NCBI RefSeq assembly: GCF_001657475.1
Contig: NZ_LXEY01000022.1
Coordinates: 1 to 64,000 of the forward strand
Direction of reading: 5' to 3'
DNA: 64,000 bases
Source: Enteractinococcus helveticum
GTDB taxonomy: Bacteria; Actinomycetota; Actinomycetes; Actinomycetales; Micrococcaceae
This document shows positions 25,495 to 33,496 of the stretch, piece after piece; positions within the stretch are counted from its first letter, which is position 1, and each line of letters opens with the position of its first letter. A program made the position numbers and the translations under genes. The notes beneath the pieces are model-generated. The model saw only the letters and a program-made list of their open reading frames with translations. It did no database searches and was not told the DNA's origin.

Positions 25495-27474
25495 TCAGCC
25501 ACGCATCCCGTTGAGGATTTCTTCCATGACCGCCGGGTCGGCCAGGGTTGCCAGTGCTGTTGTATCAGCCTGAGTCTTGCCCTCGGCGGCGTCCTTGAGT
25601 AGACGGCGCATAATCTTGCCCGAGCGTGTTTTCGGCAGGTCACTGGTTATCAGGATTCTGCGAGGCTTAGCGATCGGACCGATATGCGAGGCGACGTGCT
25701 CACGCAGGTTCGCTTCGGCTTCATCGGGTGCGACACCGTCTGATTCCTCGGTCAGAATGACAAATGCATAGATTGCCTGACCGGTGGTTTCATCGGCAGC
25801 ACCGACGACGGCGGCCTCAGCAACCAGTGGGTGTGCAACCAGCGCGGACTCGATCTCGGTGGTCGACAACCGGTGGCCGGAGACGTTCATAACGTCGTCG
25901 ACACGACCCAACAACCAAATGTCGCCGTCTTCATCGAAGCGCGCGCCGTCGCCGGCAAAGTACATGCCGTCAAAGCGCGACCAGTAAGTGTCAACAAAGC
26001 GCTGGTTATCGCCCCAGATAGTACGGGCCATGGCCGGCCAAGGCTCACGAATGACCAAGAAACCCTGGGATGTGTCTTGCATGGTGTTGCCTTCTTCATC
26101 GACAACATCCACGGCTATACCGGGAACGGCTCGCTGGGCGGAGCCCGGCTTGAGCTGCTCGGCGGTGAGGGCAGGTAGCGGAGTTAAGATGTGGGCGCCG
26201 GTTTCAGTCTGCCACCAGGTATCAGCGATGGCCACCGGGTCGGTTTGGCGCGGCCCAGGCGTGACAGTGCCATCTTCGTGCACGGTGCCGGCACCATTAT
26301 TCTGGCCGATCACCTCGCGGTACCAGTACCAGGCCTCCGGGTTGATCGCTTCGCCAACCGAGCCCAACAACCGCAACGACGACAGATCATAACGATCTGC
26401 AATATCTCTGCCCCACTTCATGGCCGCACGGATCGCAGTTGGTGCGGTGTAGAGAATAGTGACACCGTATTTTTCAACGATCTCCCACCAGCGGCCGCGA
26501 TGCGGAGCATCCGGGGTGCCTTCATAAATCACCTGGGTGGCGCCATTCGACATTGGGCCGTACACGATATAGGAGTGTCCAGTCACCCAGCCGACATCGG
26601 CGGTGCACCAGAAGACATCGGTCTCAGGTTGCAGGTCAAAGGTGTCGCGTGCGGTGGCAGTGACCTGGGTCAGGTATCCGCCGGTGGTGTGCAGAATGCC
26701 CTTTGGTGTGCCGGTGGTACCGGAGGTGTAGAGGATGAACAACGGATGTTCGGCCTCATGCCACACAAGTTCATGAGTCGTTGGTTGTGCATCAACGACG
26801 TCGTGGAACCACCGGTCGCGGCCCTGGACCCAGTTGATGTCCTCACCATTGCGTTGCACCACGAGCACATGCTCAACGGTGTGACCGTTGTTGGCCAGCG
26901 CGTCGTCGACAATTGGCTTGAGCATATTCGGTTTGCCACGGCGGTACGAACCATCGGCGGTAATGACCACCTTGGCCTCAGCGTCATCGATGCGCGAGCG
27001 TAGCGCTTCGGCCGAGAAACCCCCGAAGACCACCGAATGCACCGCCCCGATGCGAGCACACGCCAAAATCGACACAACTGCCTCGACCAACATGGGCAGG
27101 TAGATGGCCACCCGGTCGCCCTTGGTCACGCCCAGCGCTTCCAGCGCGTTGGCAGTCTGGGAAACGCGATCGAGCAGTTCGGCATAGGTTACGGCCTGGG
27201 AATCACCCGGTTCCCCTTCGAAATACAGGGCGACTCGGTCCCCGTTGCCGGCAGCGACGTGACGATCCACCGCGTTGTAGCATGCATTGGTTGTCCCGTC
27301 GGCAAACCATCGTGCAAATGGGGGATTGGACCAGTCGAGGATTTCGGTAAACGGGGTATCCCAGTGCACTTCGGTGCGAGAACGGGACGCCCAGTAATCC
27401 AGGTGGTTCTTATCGGCTTGTGCATAGAGCTCTTGTGCTCGTTGTTGTGTGGCAATTTCGTGTGTGGTGACCAT
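25495..27474 (-). CDS. acs: Acetyl-CoA synthetase (AMP-forming)
   Basis: The 659-residue enzyme activates acetate through acetyl-AMP to acetyl-CoA. The P-loop-like motif SGTTGTPKG, the WWQTETG adenylate motif and the C-terminal PKTRSGKIMRR are all present; the Lys in SGK is the residue acetylated to switch Acs off in many bacteria. ATG 27474 has GAAGGAG immediately upstream. A Crp/GlxR-like palindrome overlaps the probable transcription start. The window also encodes a sirtuin and an AcuC-type deacetylase that could reactivate it. Confidence 0.97.
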   Translation of the reverse strand: MVTTHEIATQQRAQELYAQADKNHLDYWASRSRTEVHWDTPFTEILDWSNPPFARWFADGTTNACYNAVDRHVAAGNGDRVALYFEGEPGDSQAVTYAELLDRVSQTANALEALGVTKGDRVAIYLPMLVEAVVSILACARIGAVHSVVFGGFSAEALRSRIDDAEAKVVITADGSYRRGKPNMLKPIVDDALANNGHTVEHVLVVQRNGEDINWVQGRDRWFHDVVDAQPTTHELVWHEAEHPLFILYTSGTTGTPKGILHTTGGYLTQVTATARDTFDLQPETDVFWCTADVGWVTGHSYIVYGPMSNGATQVIYEGTPDAPHRGRWWEIVEKYGVTILYTAPTAIRAAMKWGRDIADRYDLSSLRLLGSVGEAINPEAWYWYREVIGQNNGAGTVHEDGTVTPGPRQTDPVAIADTWWQTETGAHILTPLPALTAEQLKPGSAQRAVPGIAVDVVDEEGNTMQDTSQGFLVIREPWPAMARTIWGDNQRFVDTYWSRFDGMYFAGDGARFDEDGDIWLLGRVDDVMNVSGHRLSTTEIESALVAHPLVAEAAVVGAADETTGQAIYAFVILTEESDGVAPDEAEANLREHVASHIGPIAKPRRILITSDLPKTRSGKIMRRLLKDAAEGKTQADTTALATLADPAVMEEILNGMRG

Positions 27475-27488
27475 GAGGCTCCTTCGGT

Positions 27489-27504
27489 CGTGATCGTCGT
27501 CACA
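27489..27504. promoter_or_regulatory. Crp/GlxR-like site at the acs promoter
   Basis: CGTGATCGTCGTCACA fits TGTGA-N6-TCACA with one mismatch. On the minus strand TTGACC (27528-27533) and CTAGAT (27504-27509), spaced 18 bp, make a plausible acs promoter, and the palindrome then covers the expected start of transcription, a position typical of repression. Confidence 0.6.
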
Positions 27505-27669
27505 TCTAGGGTTATGGTAGGAGTTTTGGTCAAGCCATTCAAATTCATCTTGCGCTGAACGTCATGGTTGTCACGATGAGCGGTCATTACGCTATTATCC
27601 GCACCGATTCGACGCCGACCTCGCTGCGCGGCCTAGGATAAGACACAACGATGCAAGGAAAGGACCACC

Positions 27670-28452
27670 GTGAGTAATGAGACGCCGCTGGCCAAAAAGC
27701 GCCGCGCCCGCAAGATCTTCCGCGTGCTCGGAGAGGTCTTCCCATATGCCCACGCGGAACTTGATTACACCAACGCTTTCGAGCTGTTGGTTGCTACGGT
27801 GCTGAGCGCTCAAACCACTGACATTCGCGTCAACGCCGTCACTCCCGCATTATTCGAACGTTTTCCCGATGCATACGCGATGGCCCAGGCATCCGAGGTC
27901 GAAGTACAAGAACTCATTCGGTCCACTGGATTCTATAAAAATAAAGCTCGCGCGCTGTTGGGACTGTCTCAGGCACTCATCGAAGACCATGACGGTGAAG
28001 TCCCCGGCACCTTGGACGAACTCGTCAAGCTGCCCGGCGTCGGACGAAAGACGGCTTTTGTCGTGTTAGGCAACGTATTCGGAGTCCCGGGTATTACCAC
28101 CGATACCCACGTCATTCGGTTATCGAATCGCTTTGGTTGGACCGATTCCACCAATCCGAATGTCGTGGAACGCGATATCGCAGCGCTGTTTGAGCCCAAA
28201 GATTACACCGAAGTTTCCAATCGAGTCATTTTCCTTGGCCGCCGCGTGTGTCACGCCAAACGTCCCGCTTGTGGTGCCTGCCCGGTTGCCAAATGGTGCC
28301 CTTCGGCAGGTATCGGCGAAATTAACCCGCAGGCCGCCAAAGAACTGCTGGCCTATGAGCTCGCCCCCGGTCGCGAACACATTCACCAAGCCTTGGTCAA
28401 CGGTGCCACTCGCGCCGAACTACGGGCCGACGGCTATATTTGGGAGATCTAA
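27670..28452 (+). CDS. nth: Endonuclease III
   Basis: The 260-residue DNA glycosylase/AP lyase removes oxidised pyrimidines. The helix-hairpin-helix LPGVGRKTAF carries the catalytic Lys, the catalytic Asp is in TTDTHVIRLS, and the 4Fe-4S cluster ligands are C-X6-C-X2-C-X5-C (CHAKRPACGACPVAKWC). The start is GTG 27670 after AAAGGA; ATG 27651 is out of frame. The Nudix gene follows after 1 nt, giving an nth-nudL operon as in other actinobacteria. Confidence 0.96.
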   Translation: MSNETPLAKKRRARKIFRVLGEVFPYAHAELDYTNAFELLVATVLSAQTTDIRVNAVTPALFERFPDAYAMAQASEVEVQELIRSTGFYKNKARALLGLSQALIEDHDGEVPGTLDELVKLPGVGRKTAFVVLGNVFGVPGITTDTHVIRLSNRFGWTDSTNPNVVERDIAALFEPKDYTEVSNRVIFLGRRVCHAKRPACGACPVAKWCPSAGIGEINPQAAKELLAYELAPGREHIHQALVNGATRAELRADGYIWEI

Positions 28453-28453
28453 C

Positions 28454-29260
28454 ATGCAACTCGACGGCGCGCTCGCAGACCTACTCGCCCTGGTACACAC
28501 CCACGGCACCGTGCACCCTGATATCGCCAATCGCGTCACCGTGTCTCCTGCAGCGACCCTGCCAGAGTACAACTCGACCTGGCCATTTCGCATCAGCGAC
28601 CTCATCGACCCGCGACAGGCCTCCGTGCTGTTACTTTTCGGCTCAATGGATGACCGACCGGCCACCTTTCGGCGCACCATCGTGCCCCAAGAACTTGATG
28701 TATTGCTGACACAGCGTTCCATGGCATTACGAAACCATCCTGGACAAGTCTCCTTTCCCGGTGGCGGTCTAGAACCTCAAGACGACGACGAAATCGCCTG
28801 CGCAATACGAGAAACGCAAGAAGAAACCGGCGTCGACCCCAACGGCATCATTCCGTTGGGCAAACTTCCCGAACTACCACTGCCCATTTCCAATTTCCGA
28901 GTCACCCCCGTGGTTGGGTGGTGGCAACACCCCAACGAAATGGTCACCACCGAAGAAGCTACCAGGGTCTTCCGTGTCCCGGTGGGTGATCTGGTTGATC
29001 CAAAACTCCGCGTCACGGCGGTGGCCACCGACCGATCCGCTAAACAACGCTTTGGCACTCCAGCTTTCACCGTCGGCGGCACCCTGGTTTGGGGATTCAC
29101 TGCGATGATCCTAGACCGAGTCCTGGAACTCCTCGGCTGGGCCGAGCCCTGGGATCCTCGGTACAAGATCGACATCACCGGATGGGACGCGACCAAACCC
29201 GTCCCGGCCGCTTACTTCGATCCCGACCACAGTGAAGTTGACCTTACCGGTCAAAAATAA
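28454..29260 (+). CDS. Nudix hydrolase, CoA pyrophosphatase type
   Basis: The 268-residue protein contains MALRNHPGQVSFPGGG followed by AIRETQEETGV, the extended Nudix box of the NudL/PCD1 group that cleaves coenzyme A to phosphopantetheine and 3',5'-ADP. The usual first Glu of the G-x5-E part is Asp here, which is common in this group. It starts 1 nt after the nth stop, so the two are cotranscribed; the ATG has GGAG at 28443-28446. Substrate is inferred from the HPGQVSFPGG block. Confidence 0.88.
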   Translation: MQLDGALADLLALVHTHGTVHPDIANRVTVSPAATLPEYNSTWPFRISDLIDPRQASVLLLFGSMDDRPATFRRTIVPQELDVLLTQRSMALRNHPGQVSFPGGGLEPQDDDEIACAIRETQEETGVDPNGIIPLGKLPELPLPISNFRVTPVVGWWQHPNEMVTTEEATRVFRVPVGDLVDPKLRVTAVATDRSAKQRFGTPAFTVGGTLVWGFTAMILDRVLELLGWAEPWDPRYKIDITGWDATKPVPAAYFDPDHSEVDLTGQK

Positions 29261-29363
29261 TTCGCTCCAGACACTGTCCACACCCCGGCAAGCACACCGC
29301 CTGTTTTCCACAGTTCGAATCGAACACCCACCGCTTTGCATGCAATGATTTGATGCTGGATGC

Positions 29364-30233
29364 ATGGCAACCACGCAACGAAGATTTCTCCCAGGTAAGA
29401 AAGCCCCACCGGTTACTCTGATGCGGGTGCTGGTGGATACCAGCAGTGCCAGCGACGACGCCGCACGTTTTGTCTATGCGGTCATCGCTGCGCTGGGTAT
29501 GGACATTGTTGAGCTCGCAGACGCCGACGATGCGCCCTATGCTGCCACCATCCAAGTCAGCGGCAGCACCATCGTCGCCGATAACAAGCAGTGGCACTAT
29601 CCGGATCACGAAGCCACATTTGAGCACTGGCTGGTGACCACCTGTTTTCCGCGCTCTGTCGACCCTACGGTGTGGGCCCTCGTGCAGACCGGTTCTGAAC
29701 GCTTCAAGATGTTGGCAGCTGCCATGGCGTACGCCTACCAAGACCAGGGTGCCGTCCTGATCGATGCCGATGCTACCGAAGCTCTATCGCGCAGCATTCT
29801 CGAGGCCACTGATGATGCCATCGATATTTTAACCTTCGATCTTGAGATGCCGTCGCCGCACATCTACATGCTCAATGCGCCAACCTGGGAGGGCGTGACG
29901 ATGCTTTTGCAGGTTGACCGAGCCAACCCGTTGAACTCAGTGCTCTTGCCCGAGACGCTCCAGGCTGCAAAATACCACTTTGCCCACGCCGTCATCGATT
30001 GCGGAGCAGATCTGTTCCTGGCACAGCGGCTGGCTGCAGCCGGAAGCCGTGTCATTCATATCGACGACGGTGCCCGCCCGCTCTATGTCGACCTGACGCC
30101 GCATAAACGCATTAATTACTTCTCCCACGACATCCCACCGTATGGAACCCGCCGAGACTTTGAATTCATTATGCACAACACCCGACGCCGTGCCGGGATG
30201 CGGCGCTGGATGCAACGAGGTGATGCGACATGA
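29364..30233 (+). CDS. Degenerate CpaE/MinD-like protein of a Tad pilus locus
   Basis: The 289-residue protein is the first gene of the Tad-type cluster, occupying the place of the septum-site-determining-like (CpaE/TadZ) protein seen upstream of tadA in actinobacteria. It has a receiver-like N-terminal part and a Rossmann-like body with QGAVLIDADA and HAVIDCGADLF, but I cannot find a Walker A (KGGxGKT) where MinD-type ATPases have one. It may therefore be a localisation factor without ATPase activity. ATG 29364 is taken; ATG 29421 is a possible later start. It overlaps the ATPase gene by ATGA. Confidence 0.6.
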   Translation: MATTQRRFLPGKKAPPVTLMRVLVDTSSASDDAARFVYAVIAALGMDIVELADADDAPYAATIQVSGSTIVADNKQWHYPDHEATFEHWLVTTCFPRSVDPTVWALVQTGSERFKMLAAAMAYAYQDQGAVLIDADATEALSRSILEATDDAIDILTFDLEMPSPHIYMLNAPTWEGVTMLLQVDRANPLNSVLLPETLQAAKYHFAHAVIDCGADLFLAQRLAAAGSRVIHIDDGARPLYVDLTPHKRINYFSHDIPPYGTRRDFEFIMHNTRRRAGMRRWMQRGDAT

Positions 30234-31438
30234 CACGCGGATGGGTACCCAAACCTCCACCAAAGACCGGCGGGCTGACTGCTGCCAAACAATGGCTGGC
30301 GGCCCGGCTCAAACCTGCAACCGACCGTACTCACCAACCGTCCCAGCCCGCTGCTGGGCTCGTGGCTCAGGCTGTTGCTAAGCACGTGTCAGTCGCCTCG
30401 ACCAACCAAGCATCACGTTCGATGCAATACTTGCTCGATGATTTACTCGGACTGGGGCCGCTGGCCGAATTTGCTCGCGATGCGACCACAACCGACATCA
30501 TCGTCGATGGTCATGGCAAGGTATGGACCGACACTGGCGCTGGGCTACACCGAACACAAACCGTGCTGGCCTCAGAAACGACGCGTGCACTGGCAGTCCG
30601 ACTACTTGGACAGGGTGGCAAGCGATTGGACGAAGGCATGCCCTTTGGTGACGTTCAGATTGGCAACGCACGGGTCCACGCCGTTCTACCGCCGATCGCA
30701 ACTGCCGGTCCACAACTGTCCATCCGGTTGCCATCTAGAACCCAACCCACCGTAGAAGCTCTGGCAGCAGAATGGCCAAGCGCCGAAAAGTGGCTCAACG
30801 TGCTCAATCACCTGATGCATCATCGCGCCAATATTCTCATCTCCGGGGCAACCGGATCCGGGAAAACGACCCTCCTTGCCGGACTATTAGCCACGGTCGA
30901 TCCCGACCAACGCATACTCACCATCGAAGACACCCCTGAACTCGATATTCGACACCCACATGTCGTCGGGCTTGCCACCCGAGATCCAAACACGGAAGGC
31001 CAAGGCGGCATTGGTCTGCCCATTCTGATTCGACAAGCGCTGCGCATGCGCCCAGACCGCGTCATTGTCGGTGAATGCCGCGGAGCAGAAGTCGCCGAAT
31101 TTCTCTCAGCTATGAACACCGGTCACCGCGGAGCCATCGGTACCGTCCACGCAAACTCTGCTGGCGATGTGCCTGCACGACTCAACGCCATGGCAGCTCT
31201 TGCCGGACTGGACCCAGTCACTGCCGCAGCACAAATTCGTTCGGCCATTGACGTGGTACTCCACTTACACCGAGATGAACATGGGCAACGCTATCCAGCC
31301 GAAGCGGCACTGCTATCCAAAGCCAGCCAAGACACTCATCTGCCGCTGGTGCCCGTACTACAGACTATTGGCCACCAGGTTATCGAAGGCCCAGGACTGG
31401 CATTATTGGACGGCTTGGCCCAACAGGAGGCAGCATGA
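30230..31438 (+). CDS. TadA/CpaF family secretion ATPase
   Basis: The 402-residue ATPase powers pilus subunit assembly at the cytoplasmic face. It has the Walker A GATGSGKTTLLAG (about 206-218), the ASP-box-like LTIEDTPELDI, Walker B-like RVIVGECRGAE and the His box NTGHRGAIGTVHANS. This matches CpaF/TadA ATPases of type IVc pili. Overlaps of 4 nt (ATGA) with both neighbours indicate one operon. Confidence 0.93.
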   Translation: MTRGWVPKPPPKTGGLTAAKQWLAARLKPATDRTHQPSQPAAGLVAQAVAKHVSVASTNQASRSMQYLLDDLLGLGPLAEFARDATTTDIIVDGHGKVWTDTGAGLHRTQTVLASETTRALAVRLLGQGGKRLDEGMPFGDVQIGNARVHAVLPPIATAGPQLSIRLPSRTQPTVEALAAEWPSAEKWLNVLNHLMHHRANILISGATGSGKTTLLAGLLATVDPDQRILTIEDTPELDIRHPHVVGLATRDPNTEGQGGIGLPILIRQALRMRPDRVIVGECRGAEVAEFLSAMNTGHRGAIGTVHANSAGDVPARLNAMAALAGLDPVTAAAQIRSAIDVVLHLHRDEHGQRYPAEAALLSKASQDTHLPLVPVLQTIGHQVIEGPGLALLDGLAQQEAA

Positions 31439-32058
31439 ATCCCTTCAAAGCCGTGGCAAATCTGGTGACGGCAAAACGCCGTGCCGCACAACAACATGCT
31501 GAATTCATCACCGTCATCCGCCAAGCGGCAGCCTTATTGTCTGCTGGCCGGCCCCTAAGCCATCTCTGGCCGGAAGTCGCCGACGCCCACAGTCCCTGCG
31601 CAACCTCACCCGCACCCGATACACGAAACCCCAAATGCTGCATGCACCACGTCTTAGCAACCCAACATACCGCCGCGCTACTGGGTGAACCCTACTTCAC
31701 CCACATCACCGCGCCAAGTGAACCAGCAGGATGGCAGCAACTTTCCGCTACGCTCACGCTGGCTCAAGACACCGGCATGTCTTTGGCCACCATCCTGTAC
31801 CGTCTCGCCGATGCTCTCGAAGCCGGTGAAGACGCACATCAGGCTCGCGAAGCAGCCTCAGCAGGACCGCGAGCAACCGCCAGTCTATTGGCCTGGCTTC
31901 CGGTTGCCGGCATCGGACTAGCCCACATGCTCGGAGCATCACTGGAAGAGCTGTTGACCACCCCTACCGGGTGGGTATTGCTGGTTTCTGGAGCCGGTTT
32001 AGCCGTGATCGGAAGACGCTGGAGCGCTCGCATGATTCGAACGGCTCAAGAGCCATGA
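31435..32058 (+). CDS. TadB-like type II secretion F domain protein
   Basis: The 207-residue protein has a cytoplasmic helical T2SSF-type domain with a LSAGRPLSHLWPEV start and GMSLATILYRLADALEAGE, then two C-terminal membrane helices (about 145-165, 175-193). It is shorter than typical TadB (about 300 residues), lacking most of the N-terminal membrane part, as in the mycobacterial counterparts. The insertion with three Cys (about 60-68) is odd. It is the inner-membrane platform candidate of the pilus machine. Confidence 0.75.
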   Translation: MNPFKAVANLVTAKRRAAQQHAEFITVIRQAAALLSAGRPLSHLWPEVADAHSPCATSPAPDTRNPKCCMHHVLATQHTAALLGEPYFTHITAPSEPAGWQQLSATLTLAQDTGMSLATILYRLADALEAGEDAHQAREAASAGPRATASLLAWLPVAGIGLAHMLGASLEELLTTPTGWVLLVSGAGLAVIGRRWSARMIRTAQEP

Positions 32059-32489
32059 AAAATTTCCACAGCACCACAGATCCAGCACTGGTCCTTGATG
32101 TCATGTCGCAGCTCTTTGCGGCAGGCAGCTCTCTACCTGCGGCATTGGCCGCTACCGGACGACACTTGCCAGGATGCTCACCGTTGACTGACGTCGCGCA
32201 GAAACTCTTAGTGGGACTCGATTGGGACACCGCATGGCAGGACACCGTAGAAGACCCACAACTGACTGTCCTTGCTCGTGAACTGCGCTTTGTGCACTCT
32301 TCGGCAGTTCCCTCCGCACACATGCTGACTACAGCAGCCACCGCGCTGCGGGCTAACCGCAAACGTCTGGCAGAACAACTTGCTCAAGAACTGGCCATCC
32401 GCCTTGTACTGCCCACCGGCATCTGCCTGCTGCCCAGTTTTATTTTGCTAGGCATCATTCCAATGGTGCTGTCGCTGCTGCCAGGATGA
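32055..32489 (+). CDS. TadC-like type II secretion F domain protein
   Basis: A 144-residue protein of the T2SSF type (ALVLDVMSQLFAAGSSLPAAL, then the AHMLTTAATALRANRKRLAEQL amphipathic region in part), ending with a single hydrophobic hairpin. It is very short for TadC and probably works with the preceding TadB-like protein. ATG 32055 overlaps the upstream stop in ATGA and so is preferred over the longer frame from 31971. Confidence 0.75.
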   Translation: MKNFHSTTDPALVLDVMSQLFAAGSSLPAALAATGRHLPGCSPLTDVAQKLLVGLDWDTAWQDTVEDPQLTVLARELRFVHSSAVPSAHMLTTAATALRANRKRLAEQLAQELAIRLVLPTGICLLPSFILLGIIPMVLSLLPG

Positions 32490-32550
32490 CCACCCAGGCT
32501 CATAACTAAATATGGCAACCAATACCACCCACCACCCAAAGGAGAACATC

Positions 32551-32730
32551 ATGGAACACAACCAACCATTTGAACTCGATTTCACCGATGACACCGGGGC
32601 TAGTACCGCCGAGTACTCAATCGTGACACTCGCCGCTGTAGCCTTCGCTGGATTGCTAGCAGCAGTCTTGTCGTCGGGTGCCGTGCAGGGGCTACTAGAG
32701 GGCCTGATTGAACGAGCCCTGAGCTTCTAA
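32551..32730 (+). CDS. Flp-type pilin (DUF4244)
   Basis: A 59-residue pilin precursor with acidic leader DDTG then ASTAEYSIVTLAAVAFAG. A type IV prepilin peptidase should cut after the Gly, leaving Glu at +5 and Tyr at +6, the Flp signature. A single membrane helix follows and the C-terminus is short and amphipathic. AAAGGAG upstream of ATG 32551 is strong, consistent with the high expression needed for a pilin. No prepilin peptidase gene is in the window. Confidence 0.88.
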   Translation: MEHNQPFELDFTDDTGASTAEYSIVTLAAVAFAGLLAAVLSSGAVQGLLEGLIERALSF

Positions 32731-32780
32731 CCCACCAGCTGTGGCCGGGGCCCTGCCCCGGCCACTCCAAGGGAGTCCCC

Positions 32781-33143
32781 ATGACCACAGCCAAGAAATC
32801 GACCGCAGGCTCCGTGACCGCAGAGTTTGCCGTGATCCTGCCCGTCGTCGTGCTCGTTGTTGCGATGCTCATCAATATCATTGCGGTCGGGATGCAGCAA
32901 TCCAAGCTGCACCAAGCCGCGGCCGTGGCTGCTCGGCAACTGGCACGCGGCGAGTCCATCGCGACCATCACAACCTCGGTGACGAATATGACAACGGCTT
33001 CGACCCAGTTATCGACTTCAACATCGGGTCCGTGGGCCAGTGTTGAACTCACCAGTCCGGTCCCCGGACCGCTGGGATTGTTTCCGGCATTTGAAATCAG
33101 CGCCCAAGCGAAAGCACCAAATCAATGGACCGCATCACCTTAG
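32781..33143 (+). CDS. TadE-like pseudopilin
   Basis: The 120-residue protein has the TadE pattern: a Gly followed by SVTAEFAVILP and a single long membrane helix, then a beta-rich extracytoplasmic part. TadE/F are minor pseudopilins processed by the same peptidase as Flp. AAGGGAG lies before ATG 32781. It overlaps the next gene by 19 nt. Confidence 0.85.
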   Translation: MTTAKKSTAGSVTAEFAVILPVVVLVVAMLINIIAVGMQQSKLHQAAAVAARQLARGESIATITTSVTNMTTASTQLSTSTSGPWASVELTSPVPGPLGLFPAFEISAQAKAPNQWTASP

Positions 33144-33496
33144 CCCGTCACCGGTGTGCCGATGATACCGGAGCGTCCACAGCCATGATGCTCACTATCT
33201 TCGCAGCACTGATGGTGTTGTTTGCCGCAACGTTGACGCTCATTCAAGTCCAGATTGCCGCCTCACGGGCCGCCGTGGCTGCAGATTTAGCAGCGCTGTC
33301 AGCAGCAGATGCCGCTCGAGGGCTCATGGTAGGGGAGCCGTGCGCGATCGCAGAAAGTACGGTCGCAGCCCACGGAGCCACGATGGATTCCTGCGACATT
33401 AGTGCCCCGGGCGTTGCACATATTCAGGTCAGTGTCGCTAGTCCGATTGGCTTGGATGCTACGGCTGAGTCTCGGGCGGGACCGAAACAGCCCTAG
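33125..33496 (+). CDS. Rv3654c-like TadE-related membrane protein
   Basis: A 123-residue protein with a leader CADDTGASTAMML and one membrane helix, then an Ala-rich region VAADLAALSAADAARG typical of the last gene of actinobacterial Tad loci. The leader repeats the same DDTGASTA seen in the pilin but with Met where processed pilins have Glu. It overlaps TadE by 19 nt and, in convergent orientation, the helicase gene by 38 nt. Confidence 0.8.
   Translation: MDRITLARHRCADDTGASTAMMLTIFAALMVLFAATLTLIQVQIAASRAAVAADLAALSAADAARGLMVGEPCAIAESTVAAHGATMDSCDISAPGVAHIQVSVASPIGLDATAESRAGPKQP

Noticed and set aside
26191..27003. A 270-codon open frame antisense to acs
   Set aside because: It lies wholly inside acs, has no ribosome binding site, and its protein looks like a high-GC frame shadow.
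29304..29312. TTTTCCACA upstream of the Tad locus as a DnaA box
   Set aside because: It is a lone one-mismatch site with no second box or conserved context.
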